Notes: generated from the letters alone by a model not told the origin. A stretch of 64,000 nt of DNA from CAZNPL01 sp964574815 (GCA_964574815.1 CAZNPL010000018.1:57055-121054); one strand, 5' to 3'. Shown: positions 1-9,288, numbered from the stretch's first letter. A program made the numbers and translations.

Positions 1-595
1 CCAGACTGGAATGATGGGCCACCGTGATCTTTCCGGTGGCGAAGTCCACACCCCCGTTGATCTGGGCAGCAATGCCCTGGGTGACTCCGGAGACGGCCGT
101 GCTGTCGTTGGCGTTGACGGTGCTGTCAAACAGCGTGCCGCTCGCCTCCTGCAAATGGTGAACCATCTTGTAGGAAGCGTCCCACACGGCCGTGGGGTTC
201 TCCTGGTTCCCTGAGGCCAGGTTGCCGTAATACAGGTAAAGCACCGTATCCGAACTGCCGCTCAGCAGCGGCACACGCACCCAGGCCTGAAGATCACCCG
301 AGGCGAAGGACTCGATCTCGTGATCCAGTTGCGCACCCGAGTAGTCCGTGAATACCAGATCATCGCCGTCGGCCTGGGCCTTGGTCAGATCGGCATCGTT
401 CAGCGAGATCAGGACCGGGAAGTTCGTCAGATCGCTAGGCACGCTCGACGCCGGTATCTCGATCTCCTTACGGTACGGCCACGAATCGTCCCACCACGGC
501 CCGGGCTGGGCCTCAGCCAGTCCAGGCATCCATAGGACCGCAACCAGGCCAAGCATGAGCACGCCCGACCGATAACATAACCTAACCTTTCTCAT
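1..595 (-). CDS. Secreted DUF2341-type protein, truncated by the window edge
   Basis: An open minus-strand frame begins at an ATG at 595 and runs off the left edge without a stop, so only about 198 N-terminal residues are visible. A GAGGAG ribosome site lies 7-10 bases upstream. The N-terminus is a signal peptide (MRKVRLCYRSGVLMLGLVAV, then a cleavage region near AEAQPGP). It is followed by WWDDSWPYRKEIEI, LTNFPVLISLNDADL and VLYLYYGN, which is the pattern of DUF2341 domains that precede concanavalin/LamG folds in secreted planctomycete proteins. The last visible residues (MVHHLQEASGTLFDSTVNAN) look like the start of a LamG domain. It is probably exported and binds a polymer or carbohydrate, but no catalytic function can be assigned. 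Confidence 0.8.
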   Translation of the reverse strand, partial: MRKVRLCYRSGVLMLGLVAVLWMPGLAEAQPGPWWDDSWPYRKEIEIPASSVPSDLTNFPVLISLNDADLTKAQADGDDLVFTDYSGAQLDHEIESFASGDLQAWVRVPLLSGSSDTVLYLYYGNLASGNQENPTAVWDASYKMVHHLQEASGTLFDSTVNANDSTAVSGVTQGIAAQINGGVDFATGKITVAHHSSL

Positions 596-891
596 CACAT
601 TTCTCCTCTTCGCAATGTCCCCGTTCTGATGAACGCTGTACATAAATGACTCGTACGTTTGTTCTTCAAAAAGTCCGCTGCCCTCGGCGCGCAGTAAGCG
701 CAGGGTTCACCCGTAGCGGGGTTCTTGTGGGATTCCGGTGGAATGGTCGGCTGCTGTTGAGCCGTGCAAGTCCCCGTAAGCCGCTGTCCCCACCGAAAAG
801 ACGTCGTCATGGCACCCTTCAGCCAGATCCATCTAGCGCCGCCTCGCGCTCCCCGCCTGCTGAACGCAGTCCCCGATTACTGCGATTGCGA

Positions 892-1359
892 CTAAGCCTT
901 CCGAAAGCCTGCGCGTACATCTCTTCCTGCTGTGCCCTCGTCAATCGAAGCGGCGGCGCCGACGTCGACAGTCGCTGACGCGCGGAACGACGATGGAGCG
1001 CTCTGGTTGGCAAACTCCGTCGCAGCCCAGTCCAGGCTGGGCATCACACGCAATACCCGTGGCTGCTCCATCGAGGCGTCGAAGTAACGCGTCGTCTTGG
1101 ACGCGCCGAAATCCACCGGCCCGCCGACGTCGCTGCCGAAGTCCCATGGTTTCGTGGCGCCGGCCGCGCACCACCGGTTATGAAAATTGAAACCGCTTGC
1201 CACGCCGTATCGCGAGACCGCCGCGTGCTGCGACGCGGGTACCATCACGACCATTCCCGCTGTCGCGCCCGGACCAGCGCCGCTGCAGAACTCCAGGGCA
1301 ATGCCTTCATCCGGGTAGGACCGGTACGGAACATCCGGCGCGGTGCTTTCCTGGCCCAT
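892..1359 (-). CDS. Doubtful hypothetical protein or gene remnant
   Basis: This is a 155-codon minus-strand frame with mostly G/C third positions, as in the real genes nearby. It has no convincing ribosome site, and an in-frame stop lies six codons upstream of the only ATG. No signal peptide, membrane segment or known domain is recognised. The middle (GVASGFNFHNRWCAAGATKP, then KTTRYFDASMEQPRVLRVMP) reads like folded protein rather than random frame. It may be the surviving part of a decayed gene. The 296 bases between it and the DUF2341 gene hold only weak frames and nothing else I can name. Confidence 0.3.
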   Translation of the reverse strand: MGQESTAPDVPYRSYPDEGIALEFCSGAGPGATAGMVVMVPASQHAAVSRYGVASGFNFHNRWCAAGATKPWDFGSDVGGPVDFGASKTTRYFDASMEQPRVLRVMPSLDWAATEFANQSAPSSFRASATVDVGAAASIDEGTAGRDVRAGFRKA

Positions 1360-1864
1360 CAGATTCTTCGCGCCCTACCAGCGCACACGCGCTCTCGGCC
1401 GCACGGCTCTTACAAGCTGCACCACAGAACCAGATTGAGCGGTGGACTCCTCCCGCCTCCCCTGACTGTCGTCACGCCGCTGGCCTTTGAAATTGGTGGG
1501 GCGAAACGCCCACCTGCAACGCGATATCCCCCTTTAATCCTTACTTGATTTATATACCGCTTTTTCGGACACCTGTCAATAGAGCAAGTTGGATAAAAGT
1601 TTCACTGAACAAGTCTCAAGCAACAACGTTTTTGTCGTGTCCTGAGTGCACACGCGGCGAAGCTGGCAGCGGGCCGAAGACTCGGTGTGGTGGACCGTAC
1701 GCGGCAGATCAAGCGAAAGGGCGGAACCGACAGTCCTTCTCTCAGGGAGAGAATCGCCGGTCATGATTGGACGGGGAGGCCTGAAGGTTCAGGACAGAAT
1801 CACAATGGAAGCGAGGTGGCTGAATCACACCGCGGAGCCGGCAGCTCGGTCAGGAACGACTCGA
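1360..1864. other. Intergenic, AT-richer, no gene seen
   Basis: No credible coding frame was found. There is a small hairpin with GGTGG/CCACC arms around 1494-1513. An AT-rich stretch around 1530-1640 is the lowest-GC part of the first 5 kb. It could hold promoters for either side, but no clear -35/-10 pair was found. Confidence 0.5.
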
Positions 1865-4312
1865 TCACCGGACGGGGAGTAGCGCCTCGAACATCCGGTC
1901 CACGCGCGTTCGCCAGCTTGACCAGCCTGTGCCGTCGTGAGCCTCGCCTCCTGCAAAGGTGTAGCCGGCGGCGCGCAGCTTTTCGGCGAACCGTCGATTG
2001 ACGTCTCCCATGTCCCAGTTTTCGTGAGGATTGCGGAAGTCGTAGGCACCCCAGTCGAGACAGATCTGGAGCGGCTGTTTCTTGGCAGAGGTAAGGAGTC
2101 CCGCCACGTCGGGCGTGAAGGAGTCGAGCAAAAACATGGATTGAGTCCCGACGCGGCCAACCAAGCCCGGATGCTTCAGCACGCAGTACCAGGCGTCACT
2201 GCCGGACAATCCGGCCCCGACGCTCGCCCGCCCCTCTGCCGAGGCGATGGTGCGGTAGGTCTTGTCGATGAAAGGTATCAGCTCCTTGGCGAACATCTCG
2301 GTGTATTGCTCGGTCTGCCTGAACGACGGCTCGTGGATGAACACGGCGATAACCGGTGCGACACGCCGCCCGATGAGATTGTCAAGCGCCCGCGGATACA
2401 GCCCGCGCGTCATCGCTTGCGCGCCGCCGTGCACGTACATCACGGGCAGACCGTCTGCACCCTCGTCGTAACCTCGGGGCAGATAGACGTCGATCTTGTG
2501 CTTCTTCCCGAGTGCTTCACTCTCCAACTCGTGCGATTCCGTGCGCCCCTTTCGGGAGGGATCTGGCTCTTCAAGGAACGTCGGCGCCCGCCAGTCGGGC
2601 ATCGCGAACCAGGACATCTCCAGTTCCTGCCCGCTGAAAGACATCTCCATCTCCTCATCGAAGAGAATGGTTGTCGTGGTACGGGAATTGCGCGGGTCCG
2701 GCATGGTCTGGTAGTCCTTCATCAGGACGTAGTTCAGCCGGGCGTCCGGCTCGAGACGCATGGAATAGTAATACAGATCGGTGCCGGCCACGCGATTCAT
2801 GGGGCGATCCTGGCGGGCGCCAAACATATCCCCGGCAATACCCGGATCCGTGCCGGATCCGCGGTACACGAAGTGCGCCGTGTTACGCCCCTCGATGATG
2901 GGGAATGATCCCTGAGCACCCATGAACTCGTCGATCAGGGGCTCCTTTTCCTTGGCCTCCTGCACCTTCGCGACAAATCGTCCGAACTTGCTATCCGGCA
3001 GCATCCCTTCGGCATCGACGTCGGCCGCAACGGTCGCAGCGCCCTTGTCGATATCGACCTTCGCGATCTCGCCATGGCTCCGAACATAAATACTGTCATG
3101 AGCATAGCTCGGAGGCGTCCACACCACGTCCTCGAACAACGCCAGCGCAGCCGCCTCCTTGTAACCCGAGGGGCTGGCCGGGGCGACGTGCAAGGTGCCC
3201 TTCTTCGTCACGATCACCAGATGTCCGTCGGCCAGAATGGTGAAGCCGTCGCCCGGCTCGCGATCGCGCCACATGCGTCCTCCGGTGGCGGCGTTGACGC
3301 ATGTGAGGATGCGCCCGGTGTAACCGTAGATGTAGCCATCGTGATACACGGGGACGTTGTAGCTGCTTCGAATCGTGCGCTCTTCCCAGACCGGATGCAC
3401 CGCAACGGTCTCGGACTCCCGCTTAGGTTCCACCACAATGGACTTGTCGTTTTTGTGCGCCAGAAATATGCGTTGTGCGCCCGCCAAGACGGGTACGGCG
3501 CTTACCGACCCTCTTTCGCCATCGAGCTTCAGATCATACTGCCAGACGATTCTGCCATCCTTCGGAGTCAAGGCAAACAGATGCTTCTGGCTCGGCGCAA
3601 GCACCAGGTCCCGTCCGGACCATGTGCATGCGATCGGCGATTGATACGCGACGCCGTCACCACCGACCGACCAGATACGCTTGCCCGTTTCCGGGTCGAA
3701 GCCTGCAACCGCCGCGTCCTTCGCGCCAATCGCCACGATCAGAACGCCGTCCCGCAGAATCGGCGAGGTGCCGAAACCATAAAAAGGCGTGTCGGCCCCT
3801 TGATCCTCCGCCAGGTGCGTCGACCACTGCAATTCACCAGTGTCGAGCGCGACGGCGAACAACCGCCCGTTCGCGCCCAGCCCGAAGACCCGGCCGTCGG
3901 CGATCACCGGCGTGGCAATTGGCCCGTCGTGCGAGCCATCGTGACCTCGATAGGTCGGGCCGATCTCGAACCGCCAGCGCTCGCGCCCATCCTTTGCATC
4001 GAGGTTGACCATGACGTCACTCGTTCCGTCGGAAAACATGGTCACCACATGCGGGCCGGCGACCGAGATCCCGGAGTAGCCGCTGCCGATTCGCTTCTTC
4101 CATGCCGTCCGCAGGCTGAATCGTTCCATTCCCGACAGCCCGCCCGCGTCCGCAGCGATGCCGTGTCCCTCAGCGCCGCGAAAACTCGGCCAGTCGTGCT
4201 CGATGGACGGGTCCGCGCTCGCGTTCTGCGCCGCAGCGAAACCGATCAAAACAAGCACAACCAATTGGCACGATCGAAGCGAAGTATCAGGCGCGAACAA
4301 CGATCGAATCAT
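1865..4312 (-). CDS. PQQ-like beta-propeller fused to an esterase D-type alpha/beta hydrolase
   Basis: The secreted 815-aa protein has two halves. A signal peptide ends near NASADPSIEH and leads into WPSFRG, the usual opening of planctomycete PQQ-like propeller proteins. Residues about 45-430 carry propeller repeats (LDAKDGRERWRFE, FDPETGKRIWSVGG, VNAATGGRMWRDREPGDG). From about residue 575 the chain is an esterase D/feruloyl-esterase-like hydrolase: IDVYLPRGYDEG, PVMYVHGG, the nucleophile elbow in VGAGLSGSD, a candidate acid in DWGAYD and a candidate His in GGEAHDGTGW. The first possible ATG (4318) is one base after the GAGGAG ribosome site. The ATG at 4312 has 7-base spacing and is preferred. 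The propeller may bind substrate or act as a scaffold. Cofactor binding is unproven because these WD/PQQ-like repeats often bind no quinone. It appears to be monocistronic. Confidence 0.85.
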   Translation of the reverse strand: MIRSLFAPDTSLRSCQLVVLVLIGFAAAQNASADPSIEHDWPSFRGAEGHGIAADAGGLSGMERFSLRTAWKKRIGSGYSGISVAGPHVVTMFSDGTSDVMVNLDAKDGRERWRFEIGPTYRGHDGSHDGPIATPVIADGRVFGLGANGRLFAVALDTGELQWSTHLAEDQGADTPFYGFGTSPILRDGVLIVAIGAKDAAVAGFDPETGKRIWSVGGDGVAYQSPIACTWSGRDLVLAPSQKHLFALTPKDGRIVWQYDLKLDGERGSVSAVPVLAGAQRIFLAHKNDKSIVVEPKRESETVAVHPVWEERTIRSSYNVPVYHDGYIYGYTGRILTCVNAATGGRMWRDREPGDGFTILADGHLVIVTKKGTLHVAPASPSGYKEAAALALFEDVVWTPPSYAHDSIYVRSHGEIAKVDIDKGAATVAADVDAEGMLPDSKFGRFVAKVQEAKEKEPLIDEFMGAQGSFPIIEGRNTAHFVYRGSGTDPGIAGDMFGARQDRPMNRVAGTDLYYYSMRLEPDARLNYVLMKDYQTMPDPRNSRTTTTILFDEEMEMSFSGQELEMSWFAMPDWRAPTFLEEPDPSRKGRTESHELESEALGKKHKIDVYLPRGYDEGADGLPVMYVHGGAQAMTRGLYPRALDNLIGRRVAPVIAVFIHEPSFRQTEQYTEMFAKELIPFIDKTYRTIASAEGRASVGAGLSGSDAWYCVLKHPGLVGRVGTQSMFLLDSFTPDVAGLLTSAKKQPLQICLDWGAYDFRNPHENWDMGDVNRRFAEKLRAAGYTFAGGEAHDGTGWSSWRTRVDRMFEALLPVR

Positions 4313-4318
4313 GACCAT

Positions 4319-4625
4319 TCTCCTCTTGGATCAAAGCACCCCCCGCGGCGAACGACGATCCCTCCAAAGTCCAAGTTGGCGAGGAAAATACGACATCAGG
4401 CGGCCCGAACCACCCGGATTCAAGAGTCGAGTTTACGCGGGGCACGCAAGCCCGGCAACATAGCCCGGGGCTCGACGAGCACGGTTGGCCGTCAGATCTT
4501 GTATGGAGGCACGAAGGGGGTCAGAATGCCTTCAGACGGCCGCATCACGCCCTCAAACGGCGGCGCGGCACTCGATGCAAGTGCGGTTCACCGTGAAAAG
4601 ATGACACGATTCAAGGAGAAACGAC
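4319..4625. other. Divergent intergenic region between esterase fusion and rubrerythrin
   Basis: These 307 bases separate two divergent genes, so both promoters should lie here. The rubrerythrin ribosome site (AAGGAG) is at its right end. No operator, hairpin or consensus promoter could be identified with confidence. Confidence 0.4.
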
Positions 4626-5123
4626 ATGTCCAGTACCCAGGACAACCTGAAGGAAGCCTTCGCGGGTGAGAGCCAAGCCAATCGCAAGTACGTCGCCTTT
4701 GCGCGGCGGGCGGAGAAGGACGGATTCGCGAACGTCGCGAAGCTGTTTCGCACGGCGGCCGAGGCAGAGACGATTCACGCCATGGGGCATTTCAGCGCCA
4801 TGGACGGTGTCGGGTCAACAGCCGACAACCTCCGGGCGGCCATCGACAACGAAACCTACGAGCACACCACGATGTACCCGCCCATGATCGAAAAGGCCGA
4901 ATCGGAGGGCCATAAGGCAAAACGCATGTTCAACTACGCCTCGAAGGCCGAGGCGGTGCACGCCGAGCTCTACAAGCAGGCCCTCGAGGCCGTCGAACGG
5001 GGTGAGGACCTGGATGTGGTCGACATCTACCTTTGCCCGGTCTGCGGTCACATCGAGTTCGGTGAGGCACCCGAATCCTGCCCGATCTGCGGAACGAAGA
5101 AGGAGAAGTTCACCCAGGTGTAA
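4626..5123 (+). CDS. rbr: Rubrerythrin
   Basis: This cytoplasmic non-haem diiron peroxidase reduces hydrogen peroxide using electrons from NAD(P)H through rubredoxin-type carriers, and is typical of anaerobes and microaerophiles. The 165 residues contain the ferritin-like four-helix domain with ligands in AGESQANRKY, AEAETIHAMGH, ETYEHTTMYPP and EAVHAELY. A C-terminal rubredoxin-like FeS4 site follows (CPVCGH and CPICGTKKE). Length is slightly under classical rubrerythrin but both metal sites are complete. The start is set by AAGGAG eight bases upstream. It stands alone. With the cytochromes and arsenic gene nearby it fits an organism living near oxic-anoxic boundaries. Confidence 0.95.
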   Translation: MSSTQDNLKEAFAGESQANRKYVAFARRAEKDGFANVAKLFRTAAEAETIHAMGHFSAMDGVGSTADNLRAAIDNETYEHTTMYPPMIEKAESEGHKAKRMFNYASKAEAVHAELYKQALEAVERGEDLDVVDIYLCPVCGHIEFGEAPESCPICGTKKEKFTQV

Positions 5124-5192
5124 GGCGGTCGAGGGCGGCTCGCGCCTCTTCCTCGGCGTCGCATCAAGCAAAGGGCCCGGTAGTAACCCCGC

Positions 5193-7331
5193 ATGGCAGA
5201 TCAACCGCGAAGCCCGACCCTCTGGCTCGTCTGGAAACTGGGTGCATTCCTCGCCCTGATCGGCCTCGGGCACCTGGTCGCCCTGGCGCTGTCGGCACCG
5301 GTGCTCCTGATCTCGGATCAGGCTGCTCAGTTTATGCTGATGCTGATCGCGGCCGTCGTGGTCCTGGCTTTCTCAGCCTGGCTTGCCAGAGAGTTCGACG
5401 GTGTCCGCGTTGGGGCAATCGGCATCGGTTTCGATCGGCCGTGGATTCGACATCTCGTCATTGGGGTCGTGGCCGGCGCCGCTCTGATCACCATCGTCTG
5501 GCTGATCTTCGGTTGGTTCGGATGGTCGGACTGGCAAGTCAGCGGAACCCGCGATCGGCAGTTCCTCAAGCTCGTGGGCGCACTTCTGTACTGCGCGGCG
5601 ATCGCGGCGCACGAAGAGCTGTTGTTCCGAGGCTACGCGTTTCAGCTCATCGCGCGCCGCAATCTGCCCGTAGCGTTAATCCTCGGCGGGATCCTGTTCG
5701 CCGCGTATCACATGACCAACAAGGGAGCCGTCACGCCAGTCGCCGTGATCAATCTAGTCATTGCCCATCTGCTGTTCTCGGCCTGCTACCTCAAAACGCG
5801 CAGCCTGTGGCTGCCCTTCGGCCTGCACGCAAGCTGGAACTTCACGAGCAGCTATGTCCTGGGCCTGCCGTTCTATGGCAGCGCACCCGACGGTGCGATC
5901 TTTACGACGAGCCTCGACACCAACACCTGGACGGGTCACGCTTTCATTCCGGAGGGCGGACTCCTGGTCACGCTCGTGTTCGTCGTTGCGACGCTCCTCG
6001 TCTGGTTTCTCGTCAAGCAACGCCGCCCGGCCGCCGACCTGCTTGCGGCCGAAGAGGTCGTACCGCAACCCGCACCTCGACTGCCGGCCGCACCCGAGTC
6101 CGGCCCCGGCGAACCTCCGCCACCTGCTCGCCGCATCCTGGCGATCGACGTGCTCCGCGGCCTGGCCATCCTCGGCATTCTGCCGATGAACATGCAGCTC
6201 ATCGCCATGTTCGCAGGGGCGGCGTTGCACCCCTACGCCGGGCCATACACCGACACCTCGGATGTCACCATCTGGGTCGCAGTGCGTCTGCTGATCGGCT
6301 CGAAGGATCTGGCCGTCTTCAGCATGCTGTTCGGCGCAGGCATTCTCATCATCGACACCACGCGGCGCAACCGCGGCGAAAACCCCACCCATACGCACCT
6401 GCGACGAATGACGGTTCTGCTCGTCTTCGGCCTGATCCACTCGTACGCCGTGTGGGCCGGCGACATCCTGTTCACCTACGCCCTCTGCGGATTCATTATC
6501 TACGTGTTCCGTCGCATGAAGCCGTCCCTGCTCATCACCCTGGGGATGCTCGTATACGCCGTCCCGATGCTTCTGCTGGCCGCGGTACATTTCGTGTTCC
6601 CCGACATGTCTGCGAATGTTCAGCAGAGCGTGCGTGATTTCTTCCAGCCGACCGCGGAGATCATCGCAGCCCACAACGAGCTCTACCGCGGGAGCTGGGT
6701 CGAGACGTTGTCTGACCGTGCTTCAGCTTCACTCGCCAATCAGACCCTGGGGCTGGTCCTGGTCATGGGACCAATCGCCGGCGGCATGATGCTGGTCGGC
6801 ATGGGACTGTACAAGCTGGGCATCTTTTTCGCACGCAAGCCCGACCGCAGTTACGTTCTCATGATCGCCCTCGGCCTGCTGCTCGGCTATCCCCTGTTGA
6901 TCTACGGCTTCATTTGGAGTTTCGCGCGGAACTGGCGGCTTGAAGACGGTTTCTTCCTCGGCTGGTGTTTCCGCGAAAGCGCCTACGCCATCATTAACTT
7001 CGCCTGGATCGGCGCGGTGATGCTCGTCTGCAAGTACAACCTGCTCCAACGGCTGACCGGCGCTCTGGGCGCCATCGGCCGCCTCGCCCTCTCGAACTAC
7101 CTGCTGCAGACAATCCTGTGCTCGTTCATGTTCTACGGCCACGGCCTCGGCCTGGTAGGCAAAGTCGATCTCGTCGGCCTCACGTGGATCACGTTGGCGA
7201 TCTGGCTGCTGCAGCTCATCGCGTCCCCAATCTGGCTCAAGCACTTCCGCTACGGCCCGGTCGAGTGGCTCTGGCGCAGTCTCACGGATATCTCATGGAA
7301 ACGTCTTCGCACATCTCAACCAACCCATTGA
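5193..7331 (+). CDS. Membrane fusion: CPBP/Abi glutamic protease domain plus DUF418 (YeiB-like) domain
   Basis: This is a 712-aa polytopic inner-membrane protein. The first ~270 residues are a CPBP intramembrane protease: the EExxxR motif is in HEELLFRGYAF, and the family's later His motifs appear as AAYHMTN and FGLHASWNF. A proline-rich linker (about residues 285-308) leads to a DUF418/YeiB-type domain starting at RILAIDVLRGLAILGILPMN and continuing through many hydrophobic helices to the end. CPBP proteins cleave membrane substrates in prenyl-protein processing, bacteriocin immunity or sigma-factor pathways. DUF418 proteins have no settled biochemical role. The fusion suggests that DUF418 helices present or regulate a membrane substrate. 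The ribosome site upstream of 5193 is weak, so the start is less certain than the family call. Confidence 0.87.
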   Translation: MADQPRSPTLWLVWKLGAFLALIGLGHLVALALSAPVLLISDQAAQFMLMLIAAVVVLAFSAWLAREFDGVRVGAIGIGFDRPWIRHLVIGVVAGAALITIVWLIFGWFGWSDWQVSGTRDRQFLKLVGALLYCAAIAAHEELLFRGYAFQLIARRNLPVALILGGILFAAYHMTNKGAVTPVAVINLVIAHLLFSACYLKTRSLWLPFGLHASWNFTSSYVLGLPFYGSAPDGAIFTTSLDTNTWTGHAFIPEGGLLVTLVFVVATLLVWFLVKQRRPAADLLAAEEVVPQPAPRLPAAPESGPGEPPPPARRILAIDVLRGLAILGILPMNMQLIAMFAGAALHPYAGPYTDTSDVTIWVAVRLLIGSKDLAVFSMLFGAGILIIDTTRRNRGENPTHTHLRRMTVLLVFGLIHSYAVWAGDILFTYALCGFIIYVFRRMKPSLLITLGMLVYAVPMLLLAAVHFVFPDMSANVQQSVRDFFQPTAEIIAAHNELYRGSWVETLSDRASASLANQTLGLVLVMGPIAGGMMLVGMGLYKLGIFFARKPDRSYVLMIALGLLLGYPLLIYGFIWSFARNWRLEDGFFLGWCFRESAYAIINFAWIGAVMLVCKYNLLQRLTGALGAIGRLALSNYLLQTILCSFMFYGHGLGLVGKVDLVGLTWITLAIWLLQLIASPIWLKHFRYGPVEWLWRSLTDISWKRLRTSQPTH

Positions 7332-7448
7332 GCCCGTTCGGCCCGATGACGGAACTGAGGCGTTGAACTTGACCCGACGCGACTCCGCTCTTAAGCTCGC
7401 TAAGCGAGTTCGACCAACCAGATGGGGGTGGGATATGCGAGATATCGC

Positions 7449-8090
7449 ATGAATGAATATGCTCCCTGTCCCGATTGCGGCAATCCCGAGATTAAGCGGG
7501 TGCGCTTTACCTGGTGGGGCGGCTTCTTAGGGCCGCTGCTCTTCAAACAGCTCACTTGCAGGGAATGCGGGGCGAAATTCCTCATCAAGGCTGTCCAAAC
7601 CAAATTCCGCCGGGTCGTGTCTTGGAGCTTCGGCCTGCTGCTACTGCTGGTGATCGGAACAATCAGCTACATCGGGTATATGGCACCGAGTACGCGAGTC
7701 TTGCCAGGGAGGCAGATCCCCGCAAGACATGCGGCGCGGATCAACGGCCTGGTGCCACTTGATCCTGATGAGAGGATTCAATTCTTCTATTCGGACGCTC
7801 TCATTGACATCGCTGATGGGTTCTATATGTTGACTGACCGAAGACTGGTCATCTATTCGAGCGCCTATGAGGAACCGCAGGTCACCATCCCCTTTTCCGC
7901 AATTAGCGATATCGATGCCGAATTCTCCGAGACGTGGATTGACGACAGTCTGATTTGGGTTTTCCTGGATGACGACAGCTACCTCGCGTTCCCCGCATCG
8001 CCCGAAGGAGGAGGAGATCGGCGGATGTTCGCCCTTTTGAGACAAAGCGTCGAGGCGGCGGCAGATGACGGGCCAGGAGGCCCCGGATGA
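7449..8090 (+). CDS. Zn-ribbon single-pass membrane protein, unknown function
   Basis: I do not recognise a named family. The chain begins with a four-Cys zinc ribbon (CPDCGNPEIK and CRECGAKF, about residues 8-47), then a transmembrane helix (SFGLLLLLVIGTISYIGYM), then about 120 soluble residues with VPLDPDERIQFFYSDALIDI and MLTDRRLVIYSS. The latter resembles PH-like domains that follow 'TDRRLV/I'. An alternative in-frame ATG at 7422 adds nine residues. Neither start has a good ribosome site, and 7449 puts the ribbon at the N-terminus as in similar planctomycete proteins. A short CTCGCT/AGCGAG palindrome lies at 7394-7406, between the previous gene and this one. Confidence 0.7.
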   Translation: MNEYAPCPDCGNPEIKRVRFTWWGGFLGPLLFKQLTCRECGAKFLIKAVQTKFRRVVSWSFGLLLLLVIGTISYIGYMAPSTRVLPGRQIPARHAARINGLVPLDPDERIQFFYSDALIDIADGFYMLTDRRLVIYSSAYEEPQVTIPFSAISDIDAEFSETWIDDSLIWVFLDDDSYLAFPASPEGGGDRRMFALLRQSVEAAADDGPGGPG

Positions 8091-8241
8091 CACATCGCTA
8101 GGGCGGTCGAAGCCGTACCGGCGATGGGCGGGAGACGCGCTCGAGCAGGCGGGCACTGTCAGACTGCTGAAATCGGGGCAACAGATTGCCGATGCCCTCG
8201 AAACCTGCTACCATCCCTACGCCAAACGATCAAGGAGCCTA

Positions 8242-9102
8242 ATGATAACAAAGAACGACGAGGTTCATCAACTTGTAACCGATGCCTACACCCACGCCGT
8301 CACCGACGAGACCAAGGGCGAGTCCGAGTGCTGCTGCTCCGCACCGGTGCAGAAAGGCGTGGCCGCCAAGCTGGCCGGCTACACGCGCGAGGATCTCGAT
8401 GCCCTGCCGCCTGAGGCGGTCACCAACTCGTTCGGATGCGGCAATCCGCTGGCGTTTATGGACCTGGCCGAAGGCGATGTCGTGCTCGACCTCGGCTCCG
8501 GAGCCGGCATCGACATCCTGCTGGCCGCCAAAAAGGTCGGCCCCGCCGGCCGAGCCATCGGCGTCGACATGACCGACGCCATGCTGGCCAGGGCCCGCGA
8601 GAACATCGCGGCCGCCGGCCTGTCCAACGTCGAGGTTCGCAAAGGGAACATCGAGAACCTGCCCGTCGAGGACGGCTTGGTCGACTGGGTCATCTCGAAC
8701 TGTGTCATCAACCTGTCGCCCGACAAGCCGAAGGTCTTCGCCGAAATCGCCCGAGTGCTCAAGCCCGGCGGCCGCCTGCGTGTCTCCGACATCGTGGCCG
8801 AGGATCTGCCCGATGCGGTGCGTGAAAGCGCCGCCCTCCACGCCTGCTGCATTGCCGGAGCGATCAGTGAGCCGGAGTACATCGAGGGATTGCGCCAGGC
8901 GGGTCTGACCGACGTCGAGGTCCGCGAAAGACTTGTCTACGACGCCGACCACCTGCGCGGGCTGGTCCAGTCGGAAATCGCCGGCTTGGCCCAAACAAGC
9001 GCTTGCTGCGGCGTATCGACCAACCAGCCGGAACTGGGCGAGATCTGCGCATCACTCGCGGGCAAGGTCTGGAGCGCCATGTTCCACGCCCGCAAGCCGT
9101 AA
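8242..9102 (+). CDS. arsM: Arsenite S-adenosylmethionine methyltransferase
   Basis: ArsM methylates arsenite in the cytosol using SAM, giving methylated and partly volatile arsenicals. The 286-aa protein has a SAM-binding Rossmann core (VVLDLGSGAGIDILLAAKKV, then GVDMTDAM) and the conserved family Cys residues: FGCGNP, SNCVINLSPDK and HACCIAGA. Extra Cys clusters lie at the N-terminus (ECCCSAP) and near the C-terminus (SACCG). An upstream in-frame ATG at 8065 overlaps the previous gene, but AAGGAG five bases before 8242 and the family's normal length fix the start here. No ArsR or ars transporter gene is adjacent, so regulation is not evident from the window. Confidence 0.93.
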   Translation: MITKNDEVHQLVTDAYTHAVTDETKGESECCCSAPVQKGVAAKLAGYTREDLDALPPEAVTNSFGCGNPLAFMDLAEGDVVLDLGSGAGIDILLAAKKVGPAGRAIGVDMTDAMLARARENIAAAGLSNVEVRKGNIENLPVEDGLVDWVISNCVINLSPDKPKVFAEIARVLKPGGRLRVSDIVAEDLPDAVRESAALHACCIAGAISEPEYIEGLRQAGLTDVEVRERLVYDADHLRGLVQSEIAGLAQTSACCGVSTNQPELGEICASLAGKVWSAMFHARKP

Positions 9103-9149
9103 CCAACCGGCCACGCGCCCCATCCGAGCCACAAGCATGAGCGACCGGA

Positions 9150-9186
9150 CGGGTGGCCCGCGTCTTTAGACGTGGGCTCGCGATTC
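9150..9186 (-). repeat. Palindromic intergenic repeat family B, copy 1 (inverted)
   Basis: Read on the minus strand this is GAATCGCGAGCCCACGTC, a short AAAG loop, then the pairing arm and CCACCCG. The same sequence with a near-identical flank recurs on the plus strand at 52228-52264 and 56688-56724. The hairpin arms are CCCACGTCT and its complement, imperfect here. It sits between arsM and arcC. Confidence 0.8.
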
Positions 9187-9219
9187 TATCCTCGTCGTTT
9201 CCCTTTGGTCGACGTTCGA

Positions 9220-9228
9220 TGCTATAAT
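9220..9228 (+). promoter_or_regulatory. Candidate extended -10 promoter for arcC
   Basis: TGCTATAAT is a perfect TATAAT preceded by the TGn extension, about 60 bases before the arcC start. No good -35 box at 16-18 bases was found, which is normal for extended -10 promoters. It lies downstream of the family B repeat, which could end transcription from arsM. Confidence 0.45.
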
Positions 9229-9288
9229 GAGGGTTTCCGCGCCGCAGACGGAAGCCCCGAGGGGGAAGTGACCGAAGCAGAGTCGAAC

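Noticed and set aside
595..810. Small minus-strand CDS upstream of the DUF2341 gene, or a cobalamin-type riboswitch
   Set aside because: Composition is low-quality with no homology. The sequence around 690-800 lacks the conserved cobalamin riboswitch core.
3074..4669. 531-codon plus-strand frame opposite the PQQ-esterase gene
   Set aside because: Antisense shadow of a well-supported gene; Arg/Pro/His-rich composition, no domain, no ribosome site.
5754..6674. 306-codon minus-strand frame opposite the CPBP-DUF418 gene
   Set aside because: Antisense shadow; Gln/Glu/His-rich composition typical of reverse frames of GC-rich membrane genes.
9172..9288. N-terminal extension of carbamate kinase from the ATG at 9172
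   Set aside because: It would cover the TGCTATAAT promoter-like site and add residues outside the kinase family's normal start.
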